Below are positions 35,966 to 47,362 of a stretch of DNA of 64,000 bases, piece by piece. Location of the stretch: positions 93,790,753 through 93,854,752 of the forward strand of contig CM046000.1 of assembly GCA_025175895.1 (NCBI GenBank). The letters are read 5' to 3'. Position 1 is the stretch's first letter, and each line of letters opens with the position of its first letter. The notes beneath the pieces are model-generated. The model made no database searches, was not told the DNA's origin, and saw only the letters and a list, made by a program, of their open reading frames with translations. The DNA comes from Wurfbainia villosa. Its lineage: Eukaryota > Streptophyta > Magnoliopsida > Zingiberales > Zingiberaceae. The position numbers were made by a program, and so were the translations under genes.

Positions 35966-37830
35966 ATGCATCAAAAGCTAGCATAAGCCTTATAGACTCT
36001 AGATGGGCTACTGGGGCGTAGATCTCTTCATAGTCTAACCCTTCAATTTGGTTATATCCTTTGGCCACTAACCTTGCTTTATTTCTTATAATTTCTCCCT
36101 TATGATTCATTTTGTTTCTAAACACCCATTTAGTACCAATTATGGAGACTTCTTCCAGTCTCGGAACTAAATCTCATACTCAATTTCTTTCGAATTTCCC
36201 TAGTTCATCTTGCATCGCTAAGATCCAATCAAGATCAAGCAAAGCTTCTTCTATTACCCTTGGTTCAATTTCTGAGATTAGAACAACTTCAACCCCTTCA
36301 TTCCTAAAGGATGATCTGGTCCTCACCTCTTGTTGAAGTTCTCTAATAATCTAATCGTGGGGATGACTGACACTTGTCCTACTAGATCTTAGTGCTGAGA
36401 TGTTTCAAGTACTTGGCCGTTTGATACATCTTCAAGCAATGACCCTTGTGACAGACTTTTCTTTATCAGACTCGACCTTAACTCCCCCTACTTCAGTGTT
36501 CTCTTGTAATTTAATCTTCTCCATTCCAAATTTAATTTCTTCATCACTTCTTCGAGTATTATCAGATTTTTCACCTTCTTCAAAAATGACATCTTGTGAT
36601 TCTTCAATTAATTTTGACCTTTTGTTATAGACTCTATATGCTTTGCTAATAGAAGAATATCCAACAAGAATACCTTCATCATCTTTAGCAGTGAATTTTC
36701 CTAAATGATCTCTGGTATTTAGGATAAACACCTTGTAGCCAAACACCCTAAGATGCTTAACTGTAGGTGGTTTTCCAAACCAGAGTTCATGAGAGGTTTT
36801 TTCTAGAAACCTATGTATTAGCACCATGTTCTGTACATAACAGGCTGTGTTGACGGCTTCAGCCCACAAGTAGCTTGGAAGAGCATACTCATTGAGCATG
36901 CTTCTAGAAGCTTCTTGTAAGGCTCGATTTTTCCTTTCCACAACACCATTTTGTTGGGATGTTCTGGGAACAGAAAATTCGTGCCTATACCCCTTTTCTA
37001 AATAGTAGTCCTTAAACCGAGTATTTTCAAATTCCCCTCCATGATCACTCCTAAGGGTTTTAATGGTTGTGTTTTTCTCATTTTCAATTCTTTTACTAAA
37101 AGGAATAAAAATTTCAAGAGTTTCATCCTTGTGTTTCAAGAAAAATGTCCAAGTGTATTTAGTGTAATCATCAATAATTACCAAGCAATATCTACTACCA
37201 TTAAGCGATTTAATAGTGTTACAGTCAAAAAGATCTAAATGCAATAAGTCTAAAGCAGTTGAAGAACTTACAATATTTTTGGGCTTTGTGTGATGCCCTC
37301 TTTTGCTTACCTTTTTGACAGACATCACATAACCTGTCTTTTTGAAACTTTAGCATTGGCAGCCCCCTGACAAATTCATTTCCGGCTAGTCTTCTCAAAT
37401 TCTTCAGGTTGATGTGCGCGAGCCTTCTTTGCCACAACCAAGATTCATCTGTTCTAGACACAAGACACTTGGCAGATAAATTAGTAGAATTATCAAAATA
37501 TACTTGATATATATTTTTCTTTCTAACTCCTACTAGCATGGTAACATCTGAAATGTTGTGCTTTACTACACATTGAGTTGAATTGAATTCAACCCTATAT
37601 CCAACATCACACAACTGACTCACACTTAACAGGTTAAATGACATATTTCTAAGAAGCAACACATTCCTAATCATAAAATGCTCTAAAACATAAATATCTC
37701 CTATTCCTATAACTTTTAAATTACCGCTATTGTCAAACGAAATGGTACCTCTATTTTTGTTTTCCAGCAAGGAGAACAATGATATGTCGTCGATCATGTG
37801 TTTGGAGCATCCACTGTCTACGAACTAGGC
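35966..37830 (-). pseudogene. Element C protease, integrase and first third of RT
   Basis: Minus strand. Protease active site FVDSGCSKHM with intact Asp-Ser-Gly near 37820, preceded by a stop where Trp is expected. Flap GTISFDNSGNLKVIG and NLLSVSQLCD. The integrase zinc finger includes WLWQRRLAHI (first His replaced by Gln) and CDVCQKGK. A frameshift at about 37230-37330 leads into the core: Asp in LHLDLF, Asp in RSDHGGEFEN, Glu in GVVERKN. A Ser/Glu-rich linker with a stop at 36432 leads to RT FRNKMNHKGE and YEEIYAPVAHLESIR, cut at 35966 by element D. Confidence 0.88.
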
Positions 37831-37860
37831 TGATGGACACTCCCCCTCAATTGATGCCTG

Positions 37861-39045
37861 CTAGACACGAAAGATAAAAGATTTCGGAACCCAAATATTG
37901 GGTCCATTAGCTTCCAAAATGTATTTCCTAGGAATCCATGCCTTAGTTGTTTTCTTCCTATCAGGAATTCTAGAAACTAAAGAAATAAAACTATGTTCTT
38001 GCTGTTTAGGTCTATAACCTATTCCAGCTTTGTTGTAAATAGCTCGTTGTGATTCTAGAATCATATTCAACGTTCGAGAGCTAGAGCTAAACTTCTCAAG
38101 AGTACACTTGAGATCATTCACCTATGCTCTCAGAGCTCTGTTTTCTTCCATAATTACATCAAATTTGGAGGTCTTAGCACTAGATTCTACCGCATGCTCC
38201 TTAAGATTCTTAAAATGTCCTAATTCAGATTTTAAATTTTTTATTCTACATTTTGATTTTTCTAGCATGTCAATTAAATATGCAATAGTTTTATAGCAAT
38301 CTCTAAGTTCCGAATTTACCTTACCATCATCCGTCAATGATGATTCTGCCTCTGAGTCTGAATCTGTTCCAGAGTCCTCCAGCGCCATCAGAGTAGTGTG
38401 TCGTCCAACCTTGTCTTCTTTGTCTTCTTCTAACAATCCGGATGATGACTCATCCCATGTGTCTTTCAATGCTTTTCGTCTCCTCCTCTTTTCTTTCTTC
38501 TTCTTGAGACGAGGACATTCATTTCTGAAATGTCCTTTCTTGCTGCATTCATAACAAACTACATTAGTTTTATCGATTACATTATTAACTTGCTTACCTT
38601 TCTTTTTACTAAATCTTCTGCTCCTCCTCATCATTTTCCTCACAAAGTTGGTCATCTCGCTAGAAGAGGACTCATCATCTCCATCTGATTCCGTGCCTGA
38701 GGATGAAGACTGCTCCTTCTTCTTCTCCTTCTTTTTCTTTCCCTCCTTGCTTTGATCACCTGCAAACAAAGCCATACTTTTCTCTTTTTTACCTTTATTA
38801 GCCTATTCATGTAATTCCATCTTACAAAATAGTTCATCTATTTTAACAGTTGATAAGTCCCTTGATACCTTATAGGCATCCACCATAGATGACCATGAGA
38901 CATTTCAGGGAAATGATTTAAGCACATACCTAATCAAATCTCGGTTCTCAACACTCTCTCTAATAGAGTGGAGACCGTTAAGCAATTCCTTGAATCTTCC
39001 ATGAAGCTCACTGACAAATTCAGTGTCCTTTATAGTGAAATTCTG
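37861..39045 (-). pseudogene. Element C gag, C-terminal part
   Basis: One minus-strand frame with three stops (near 38905, 38805 and 38122). The order is capsid core end (ELHGRFKELLNGLHSI, ENRDLIRYVLKSFP), SSMVDAYKVSRDL, a Lys-rich/acidic linker, CCHC zinc knuckle CYECSKKGHFRNEC (about 38565-38525), an acidic segment, a coiled coil (NSELRDCYKT... to NDLKCTLEKF), SQRAIYNKAG, and the end IWVPKSF. This layout is the same as gag of B and H. It continues N-terminally at 48642 across H. Confidence 0.87.
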
Positions 39046-39050
39046 GAGTT

Positions 39051-40288
39051 TGTTAGGGATCGATTGGCCGGCTAGAGGGGGGTGAATAGCACTTTGTCGT
39101 AGGATGTCGTATTTTGCTCGTCTACAAAATGTTAGCGCAAGCGGAATATGCAAATATAAATAAAGACAAGCAAAATATAAACAAGCAATACAAACACGAG
39201 ATGTAACGTGGTTTACGGCTATGCCGCTAATCCACGGTCTGATTCGTCGACGGTGAATCACTCCGCAATCTATCCACTAGATCTCTCCTTTGCACAAAGC
39301 TAGGTGGAGGTAACCTCTTTACAATCTCTCTTCTTACAATAGAATGGAAATAAAGCAAGTAAGAAGAGTAGGGAATCGTGTATGGCACTTTGGGAGAAGT
39401 TTAGAGCTCAAGCATTAGCCTCCCAAAGCCCCATCCTCTTCCTTTTTATAGAGGAAGAGGGTTTCTTCCCGTTGACACAGGATCAGTCGACTGATGCCCT
39501 CGATCAGTCGACTGGTCCTGTAGCCGTTGCCCAATAACGACCGCTTTCTACGTTGGATTCCATCCAACAGTATTGGCATCAGTCGACTGATGGCACCCAT
39601 CAGTCGACTGATGTCAATCAGTCGAGTCCTCAACGAGGTCGACTCCATTCTGTGCCCGCACGCGATGCCGATCGCCGTCCTTGCCGATCGATGTCGACGA
39701 ATGATCGCTAGTCCATGGCGGGCCATCGCTGGGCCAAATGCCCATGAGTCGACACCGCCGAACCCAATCGACTCGGAAGCGATCGCCATTACATGGCAAT
39801 GATCGATGAACTTAACATTAGTTTGAGCTTCCGGTGGTCGGATAAACCTTAACCCTTGCGGTCAAGTTTTCGACACTCAGCCATTCGACCAAGTTCACCT
39901 AATGAGCTACTTACATTTCACTCATTCTCTCATCTCACTCGAAGTCCCTCGCCAAAGCTCTCTTCGTCCGCGGCCACGTCCCTCAGCAGCATCAGGCGCA
40001 CGGCTCTACAATGCTCCTTCTCGTCTCATGCCTCCGAAGTCTACTTCCTTGGCTTCGCTTCAAGTCATCTCGTCCGGCGGTCCCTCGGCAGCATCAAGCG
40101 CACGGCTCTGCAATGCTCCTTCTCCGACTCAGGCACGAGGTTGTGAGTGGTGAACCCGCCAAGGCTCCATGTGCGAATTACTAAGCCCTTCATGACTTCA
40201 ACGCACATATCAAATCAACATAGCAAACTAACTTAAACCCTTTGCCACACACATCAAAACCTTATCATGGCAAGAGATTGCCCTAACA
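39051..40288 (-). mobile_element. H left arm: 3' LTR
   Basis: On the plus strand tgttagggatcgattgg to gattgccctaaca; minus-strand TATA (complement tttttata, 39443-39450). CAGTCGACTG palindromes remain at 39480-39620. At 39650-39800, sites that are palindromes in the right LTR appear as gatcg-type strings. Confidence 0.9.
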
Positions 40289-41571
40289 ATCTCCCCCTTT
40301 TTGATGTGTGGCAATCCGTTTAAGTTAGGTAAAAACATTTGATATAAAATTTTAAGGTAAGAAAGCATGTAAACATAAACATGATATAGCAACATGCAAC
40401 TCCCCCTTAATCCATGAAACTCTCTCTACAAATTTCTCAATTTTCTCCCCCTATCATAATTTACTTAAACATAATCAATTCTCCCCCTTTGACACCATCA
40501 AAAAGATTAACACTAAGTTATAAACTCATGGCATCAAGTCTAATAGAAGAAAAATACCAAAAATTAGTTTAAAAACTGAATTCGGCCATTACTGTTCTGA
40601 TTTACAGGCCACCAGTCGACTGGTTCAGACTACCAGTCGACTGGCACGTAGTTTTCAAAAAATTCTGATTTTCAAACCAAATTTCAGAAATGCGTTAAAA
40701 ATTCCAGAAAATTCGAAAAATCATGAAATTTTGGGAACATATATATTGTAAGGTTCTTTATTAGTGAAAAATAATTTTTCATGAAAAATCAACATATTTT
40801 CACGTTTTTGCCAAAAATTCAAAAGGTTTAAAAATCACTAGGTTTTTAACCATTCTAGTATCAAGTTTAACACCTAGTTTTGGTTCCAATTGTTTCAAAA
40901 CATGAATACATAGATTTTAGATTAAGAAATTGTTTTGAAAACATATGAAATATCCAACCATGATCTTTGGGCAATATGTCTATGAATTAAACATAAGTCT
41001 TCCCCATGATTGGTCTATTATTACTATTTTGATACTTTAAATGACCATCTAAATGTCATAGGCATTAATGGACATTTGTATCATCCTAACATCTCACCCA
41101 TGCTAAGTTTTCAATCAAAGTAGCCTATGGTGAGTGTGAGATGCATCCTAGGGGGGGTTTGTATATACTTAACCATTATATTCATACAATTCTATCAAGG
41201 TTAAGTATCAATCTAATAATCCTCATGATCATAAAGGCATATATGAATGAATTACATATTATGATCATTAAACACATGTATTCATCAAATAATAATCATG
41301 CATTAGGTATTATATCATCATAATGAGCAAAGTATCACCTAAAGCATGATTTAACCCTATTTCTCATGATTATGTGCCAAATATCAATGGCATAAATCAT
41401 GATTGCAAACATGTGTAGGAATTACTTCAATCATCATGATTTAAGCATTATTATCTATTTATGGGTACGTTATCATCACCCAACACTATTTAAAAATGTT
41501 GTCCCGTCATCCTAAGTCAACCAAAATATGATATAGGTCAATTGCATATGGTTGACTACCCTAGGGTTATC
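40289..41571 (-). other. H left arm: PPTs and 3' untranslated region
   Basis: PPT complement atctccccctttttg at 40289-40303, with further CTCCCCC tracts near 40402, 40447 and 40481, again a multi-PPT pattern. Two CCAGTCGACTGG palindromes at 40612-40650. No frame of note; no pol motif. Confidence 0.75.
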
Positions 41572-43286
41572 CTAACCCTTAAGGATGGATTTTGGAACCC
41601 AAAATAAGTTCTTTCCTATTGGGTTCACTAAGTACTCCTTGGGGATCCATTTCTTAGCTATTACTTTCTTCTTATCTTGTCCCCTAGCTATTAGGCATTT
41701 ATAGGCCTTTTTATTTTTCTTTTCTTTGTATCCTAGGCCTTTCTTATTGAAACTAGCTCTTTGGCTCCCAATTATCATGTTAAGGGTGTTGGAGCCAATA
41801 GTGAATTTTTCTAGGGCTTTTGTTAAATAATCTACCTTTTCCCTTAATGCCCTATTTTCTTCTATGCATGCATCACTAACATCTAATGGCACATAATTAT
41901 CGTGTGAGCATGCATCATTTAACCTAGAAGAGATATTATCATTTTCATTTAAGCATGCATTTCCTAGCTTATTTTCTAATGCCTTAATTTGATCTAGCAT
42001 GCTTTTATTTTTCTTTTTCATTCCAAATAAGTCCTTAGTTAAACTAGAAATTATGGAAACTATTTTCTTAAGAGAGGCATTCATTACCATAGTTTCCATG
42101 TCCTCTTCTTCTTCGGATGAGGAGGATGTAGAAGCTCCCCCTTCACTTGAGCTCTTTTCATTTGAGGAGGAGGAGCAATCCAAGTCGTCGAAGGCCATCA
42201 ATGCAAGGTTGGAATAGACATGCTCTTCTTCTTCGGATGAGGATGAAGAAGCAAGGTCATCCCATGTCTTTGCTTTGAGAGCCATGGTCTTTCCTTTTTC
42301 CTTGGCCTTCTTTTCTTCTTCCTTTTTATTCTTGCTCCCCTTCTTCTTCTTCTTTTCTTCCTTCTTTTTCCTTTCCTCTTTGCTCTTGTTTAGGAGGGGA
42401 CAATTGTCCCTTATGTGTCCCTCCCCTTGACAATTGTAACAAATGATCTTCCCCCTTGGTCTTCTATTCCTATCATGAGATTTATCAAATCTAAAATTCT
42501 TAAATGCACGCCTTACCTTCCTTACCATGTAGGCTTCTTCCGTGTATCCATGGAGGAGGTAGAAGCTTCATCATCGGAGGAGGAGGAGGGGATCTCTATC
42601 TTCTTCTTCCCCTTATTTGCCATCAATTCTACTCCTCTTGAAGGTTGGATTCTAGGCTCTTCTTGTATTCCTTCAAGCCTCATTTCGTGGAGCTCCATTG
42701 TTGAGAAAAACTCCTCCAAGGTACTTACTTCCAAGTTCTTGGAGATGTAAAATGAATCCACCATGGAACTCCATCTTGAGGACCGGGGAAAGGCATCTAT
42801 GACCTTCATTACCATATCCCGGTTGGAAAGCTTTTCACCTACACTTGTTAAACCGGTTAGAATTTCCTTAAATCTAGAGTGTAGGGATTTTACCTTCTCT
42901 CCCTTTTCGAGTTTGATATTGGACAATTGGGAGCGAAGAACATCTCTCCTTGCTAGCTTTGCCTCGGATGTGCCTTCATAAATCTCTATTAATTTCTCCC
43001 ATATTTCCTTGGCGCTAGCACACTCCCCTATCCTATTGACTTCTTGTTGAGGGAGCACATTGTAGAGGTGGTGTTTGGCCTTTGAATTTGCAAAATACTC
43101 CTCTCTTTGTCTTTTGCTCCATCTCGATTTTTCCAATGGCTCCCCATCTTCGTTCCTAGGCAACTCGAAATCGTTTTCCATAATTAATAATATTTCAAAG
43201 TCGGTTTCGAAGAATACCTCCATTCTCTTTTTCCACCAAGAGAATTTGCCGTCGAACTTCGGTGGGTGGATGTTTGAGCTGGCCAT
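41572..43286 (-). pseudogene. H left arm: gag
   Basis: Start MASSNIHPPKF at 43286, chosen over the Met at 43331 because the latter lies only 5 bases past the PBS. WWKKRMEVFFETDFE, capsid core LIEIYEGTSEAKLARRD, SSMVDSFYISKNL; a one-base deletion near 42540 shifts the frame. Then CCHC knuckle CYNCQGEGHIRDNC, a Lys/Glu-rich block, Ser/Glu tracts, coiled coil, SQRASFNKKG, and the end FWVPKSILKG. About 570 codons. Apart from the frameshift it is remarkably intact for an element without pol. Confidence 0.88.
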
Positions 43287-43335
43287 TTGAGATGTAGAGC
43301 TTGTTGCGGCGGTTAGTCCGGTGACAAGCAACCTT

Positions 43336-43347
43336 GCTCTGATACCA
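43336..43347 (-). other. H left arm: primer-binding site
   Basis: gctctgatacca on the plus strand, the exact complement of tggtatcagagc, two bases from the 5' LTR. It is the only PBS in H. Confidence 0.88.
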
Positions 43348-43349
43348 CT

Positions 43350-44539
43350 TGTTAGGGATCGATTGGTCGGCTAGAGGGGGGTGAATAGCCCTTTGTCGTA
43401 GGATGTCGTATTTTGCTCGTCTACAAAATGTTAGCGCAAGCGGAATATGCAAATATAAATAAAGACAAGCAAAATATAAACAAGCAATACAAACACGAGA
43501 TGTAATGTGGTTCACGGCTACGCCGCTAATCCACGGTCCGATTCGTCCACGGTGAATTACTCCGCAATCTATCCACTAGATCTCTCCTTTGCACAAAAGA
43601 TAGGTGGAGGTAACCTCTTTACAATCTCTCTTCTTACAATAGAATGGAAATAAAGCAAGTAAGAAGAGTAGGGAATCGTGTATGGCACTTTGGGAGAAGT
43701 TTAGAGCTCAAGCATTAGCCTCCCAAAGCCCCATCCTCTTCCTTTTTATAGAGGAAGAGGGTTTCTTCCCGTTGACACAGGATCAGTCAACTGATGCCCT
43801 CGATCAGTCGACTGGTCCTGTAGCCGTTGCCCAATAACAGCCGCTTTCCATGTTGGATTCCATCTAACAGTATTGGCATCAGTCGACTGATGGCACCCAT
43901 CAGTCGACTGATGTCAATCAGTCGAGTCCTTAACGAGGTCGACTCCATTCTCGTGCGCCGCATGCGCTATCACGATCGACCGTCATTGCCCTCGATCGAT
44001 TATTGCGACAGCAATGATCGCCACCCATGGCGAATGATCGCTGGGCCAAATGCCCATGAGTCGACAACTTAACATTAGTTTGAGCTTCCGGCGGTCGGAT
44101 AAACCTTAACCCTTGCGGTCAAGTTTCCGACACTCAGCCATTCGGCCAAGTTCACCTAATGAGCTACTTACATTTCACTTATTCTCTCATCTCACTCGAA
44201 GTCCCTCGCCGAAGCTCTCTTCGTCCGCGGCCACGTCCCTCGGCAGTATCAGGCGCACGGCTCTGTAATGCTCCTTCTCGTCTCATGCCTCCAAAGTCTG
44301 CTTCCTTGGCTTCGCTTCAAGTCATCTCGTCCGGCGGTCCCTCGGCAGCATCAAGCGTACAGCTCTACAATGCTCCTTCTCCAACTCAGGCACAAGGTTG
44401 TGAGTGGTGAACCCGCCAAGGCTCCATGTGCGAATTACTAAGCCCTGCATGACTTCAATGCACATATCAAATCAACATAGAAAACTAACTTAAACCCTTT
44501 GCCACACACATCAAAACCTTATCATGGCAAGAGATTGCC
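43350..44539 (-). mobile_element. H middle LTR (5' LTR of left arm), truncated by six bases at the junction
   Basis: Starts tgttagggatcgattgg and reaches atggcaagagattgcc at 44539, where the expected ctaaca is missing and gag of the right arm begins at once. About 45 bases near 44060 are also lost relative to the outer LTRs (gagtcgac joins aacttaac). It shows the gatcg-type replacement of palindromes at 43950-44050. Confidence 0.88.
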
Positions 44540-46095
44540 AAAGAGAGGAGTATTTGGCAAATTCAAAGGCCAAGCACCATCTCTATAATGTACTCCCCCA
44601 ACAAGAAGTCAATAGGATAGGGGAATGTTCTAGTGCTAAGAAGATGTGGGAGAAGCTAGTTGAACTTCATGAAGGCACTTCGGAAGCCAAGCTAGCAAGA
44701 AGAGATCTCCTCCGCTCCCAACTATCAAATATTAAGCTTGAAAAGGGAGAAAAGGTAACTTCCCTACATTCTAGATTTAAAGAAATATTAATTGGGCTAA
44801 CAAGTGTAGGAGAAAAGCTCTCCAACCGGGATATGGTAATGAAGGCCATAGATGCCTTTCCCCGGTCCTCAAGATGGAGTTCCATGGTGGATTCATTTTA
44901 CATCTCCAAGAACTTGGAAGTAAGTACCTTGGAAGAGTTTTTCTCAACAATGGAGCTCCACGAAACGAGGCTTGAAGGAATACAAGAAGAGCCTAGAATC
45001 CAACCTTCAAGAGGAGTAGCATTGATGGCAAATAAGGGGAAGAAGAAGATGGAAATCCCCTCCTCCTCCAATGATGAAGCATCCTCATCCTCCTCCATGG
45101 ATAGCACCGAAGAAGCATATATGGTAAGGAGGGTAAGACGTGCTTTAAAGGGTTTTCATTTTAATAAATCTAATGATAGGAATAGAAGACCAAGGGGGAA
45201 GGTCATATGCTACAATTGCCAAGGAGAGGGGCACATAAGGGACAATTGTCCTCTCCTAAACAAGAGCAAGGAAGAGAAGAAAAAGAAAGAAGAAAAGAAG
45301 AAGAAAAAGGGGAGCAAAAAGAAAGAGGAGAAGAAGGCAAAAGAAAAGGGGAAGGCCAAAGCATTCAAGGCCAAGACATGGGATGATCCTTCTTCTTCTT
45401 CCTCATCCGATGAAGAATAGCATGTCTACTCCAACCTAGCACTAATGGCTCTTCATGACTCGGATTGCTCCTCCTCCTCCACCGAAAATGAAGAATCAAG
45501 CTCAAGTGGGGAGAGCTCAAATGAAGGGGGAGCTTCTACATCCTCATCATCCGAAGAAGAAGAGGACATGGAAACTATGGTAACCAACCTCTCACCTAAT
45601 AAAATAGTTTCTATGATTTCTAGTTTAACTAAGGATTTATTTAGAGCAAAGAAGAAAAACAAATGCATGCTTGAAAAAATTAAGGAATTAGAACAAAAAT
45701 TAGAAAAAGCATGCTTAAATAAAAATGAAAATATTTCTTCTTGCCATGATGAAGTATGCTCACATGATCTTTATGTGCCATTAGATGTTAGTGATGCATG
45801 TATAAATGAAAATAGGGCCTTAAGGGAAAAGGTAGACTATTTAACAAAAGCCCTAGAAAAATTCACAATTGGCTCCAACACATTGAATATGATAATTGGG
45901 AGCCAAAGGGCAAGTTTTAATAAGAAAGGCCGAGGTTATAAAGAAAAGAAAAATGAAAAGGCTTATAAATGCCTAATTGCTAGGGGACAAGATAAAAAGA
46001 AGGTAATAGCTAGGAAATAGATCCCCAAGGAGTATCTAGTAAACCCAATAGGCAAGAACTTATTTTGGGTTCCAAAATCCATCCTTAAGGGTTAG
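44540..46095 (+). pseudogene. H right arm: gag lacking its N-terminus
   Basis: Begins inside the capsid at QREEYLANSK, aligning with QREEYFANSK of the left arm, so about 58 codons, the leader, PBS and 5' LTR are absent. The rest is collinear: VELHEGTSEAKLARRD, SSMVDSFYISKNL, knuckle CYNCQGEGHIRDNC, Ser/Glu blocks, coiled coil, FWVPKSILKG, stop at 46093. In-frame TAG at 45418 and 46018. The Met within atggcaagagattgcc (44524) lies in LTR sequence and is not a real start. Confidence 0.88.
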
Positions 46096-47362
46096 GATAA
46101 CCCTAGAGTAGTCAACCATATGCAATTGACCTATATCATATTTTGGTTGACTTAGGATGACGGGACAACATTTTTAGAATAGTATTGGGTGATGATAACG
46201 TGCCCATAAATAGATAATAATGCTTAAATCATGATGATTAATGTAATTGTTACATATGTTTGCAATCATGATTTATGATATTGATATTTGACACATAATC
46301 ATGGGAAATAGGTTTGAATCATGCTTAAGGTGATACTTTGTTTATTATCATGACATAATACCTAATGCATGATAACAACTCAATGAATACATGTGTTTAA
46401 TGATCATAATGTAAAATTAATTCATATATGTCTTTGTGATCATGTAGAGTGTTAGGATGATACTTAACCATGATAGAATTGCATGAATATAATGGTTAAG
46501 TATGTATAAATACCCCCTAGGATACATCTCACACTCACCATAGGCTACTTTGATTGAAAACTTAGCATGGGTGAGATGTTAGGATGATACAAATGTCCAC
46601 TAATGCCTATGGCATTTAGATGGTCATTTAAAGTATCAAAATAGCAATAATAGACCAATCATGGGGAAGGCTTATGTTTAATTCATAGACATATTGCCCA
46701 AAGATCATGGTTGGATATTTCATATGTTTTCAAAACAATTTCTTAATCTAAAATCTATGTATTCATGTTTTGAAACAATTGGAACCAAAACTAGGTGTTA
46801 AACTTGATACTAGAATGGTCAAAAACCTAGTGATTTTTAAACCTTTTGGATTTTTGGCAAAAACGTGAAAATATGATGATTTTTCATGAAAAATTATTTT
46901 TCACTGATAAAGAACCTTACAAGATATATGTTCCCAAAATTTCATGATTTTTCGAATTTTCTGGAATTTTTAACGCATTTCTGAAATTTGGTTTGAAAAT
47001 CAGAATTTTCTGAAAACTACGTGCGATCAGTGTACTAACCGATCATTGGTAATAATCAAAGAATGGCGAATTCAGTTTTTAAACTAATTTTTGGTATTTT
47101 TCTTCTATTAGACTTGATGTCATGAGTTTATAACTTAGTGTTAATCTTTTTGATGGTGTCAAAGGGGGAGAATTGATTATGTTTAAGTAAATTATGATAG
47201 GGGGAGAAATTTGAGAAATTTGTAGAGAGAGTTTCATGGATTAAGGGGGAGTTGCATGTTGCTATATCATGTTTATGTTTACATGCTTTCTTACCTTAAA
47301 ATTTTATATCAAATATTTTTACCTAACTTAAACGGATTGCCACACATCAAAAAGGGGGAGAT
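46096..47362 (+). other. H right arm: 3' untranslated region with four PPTs
   Basis: Collinear with 41571-40289 in reverse. PPTs at 47161-47171, 47199-47207, 47243-47251 and, next to the LTR, 47349-47361 (aaaaagggggaga). At 47020-47060 the two CCAGTCGACTGG palindromes of the left arm are replaced by strings containing gatcg/gatca. Confidence 0.82.

Noticed and set aside
39051..44539. H as two independent insertions, one after the other
   Set aside because: The right copy lacks its 5' LTR and has no duplication at the inner junction, while the outer ends share one exact duplication and restore the interrupted frame.
44524..45420. Gag start at the Met at 44524
   Set aside because: The Met and next few codons lie in the U3 end of the H middle LTR; alignment shows the true gag begins about 58 codons earlier in the left arm and is missing here.
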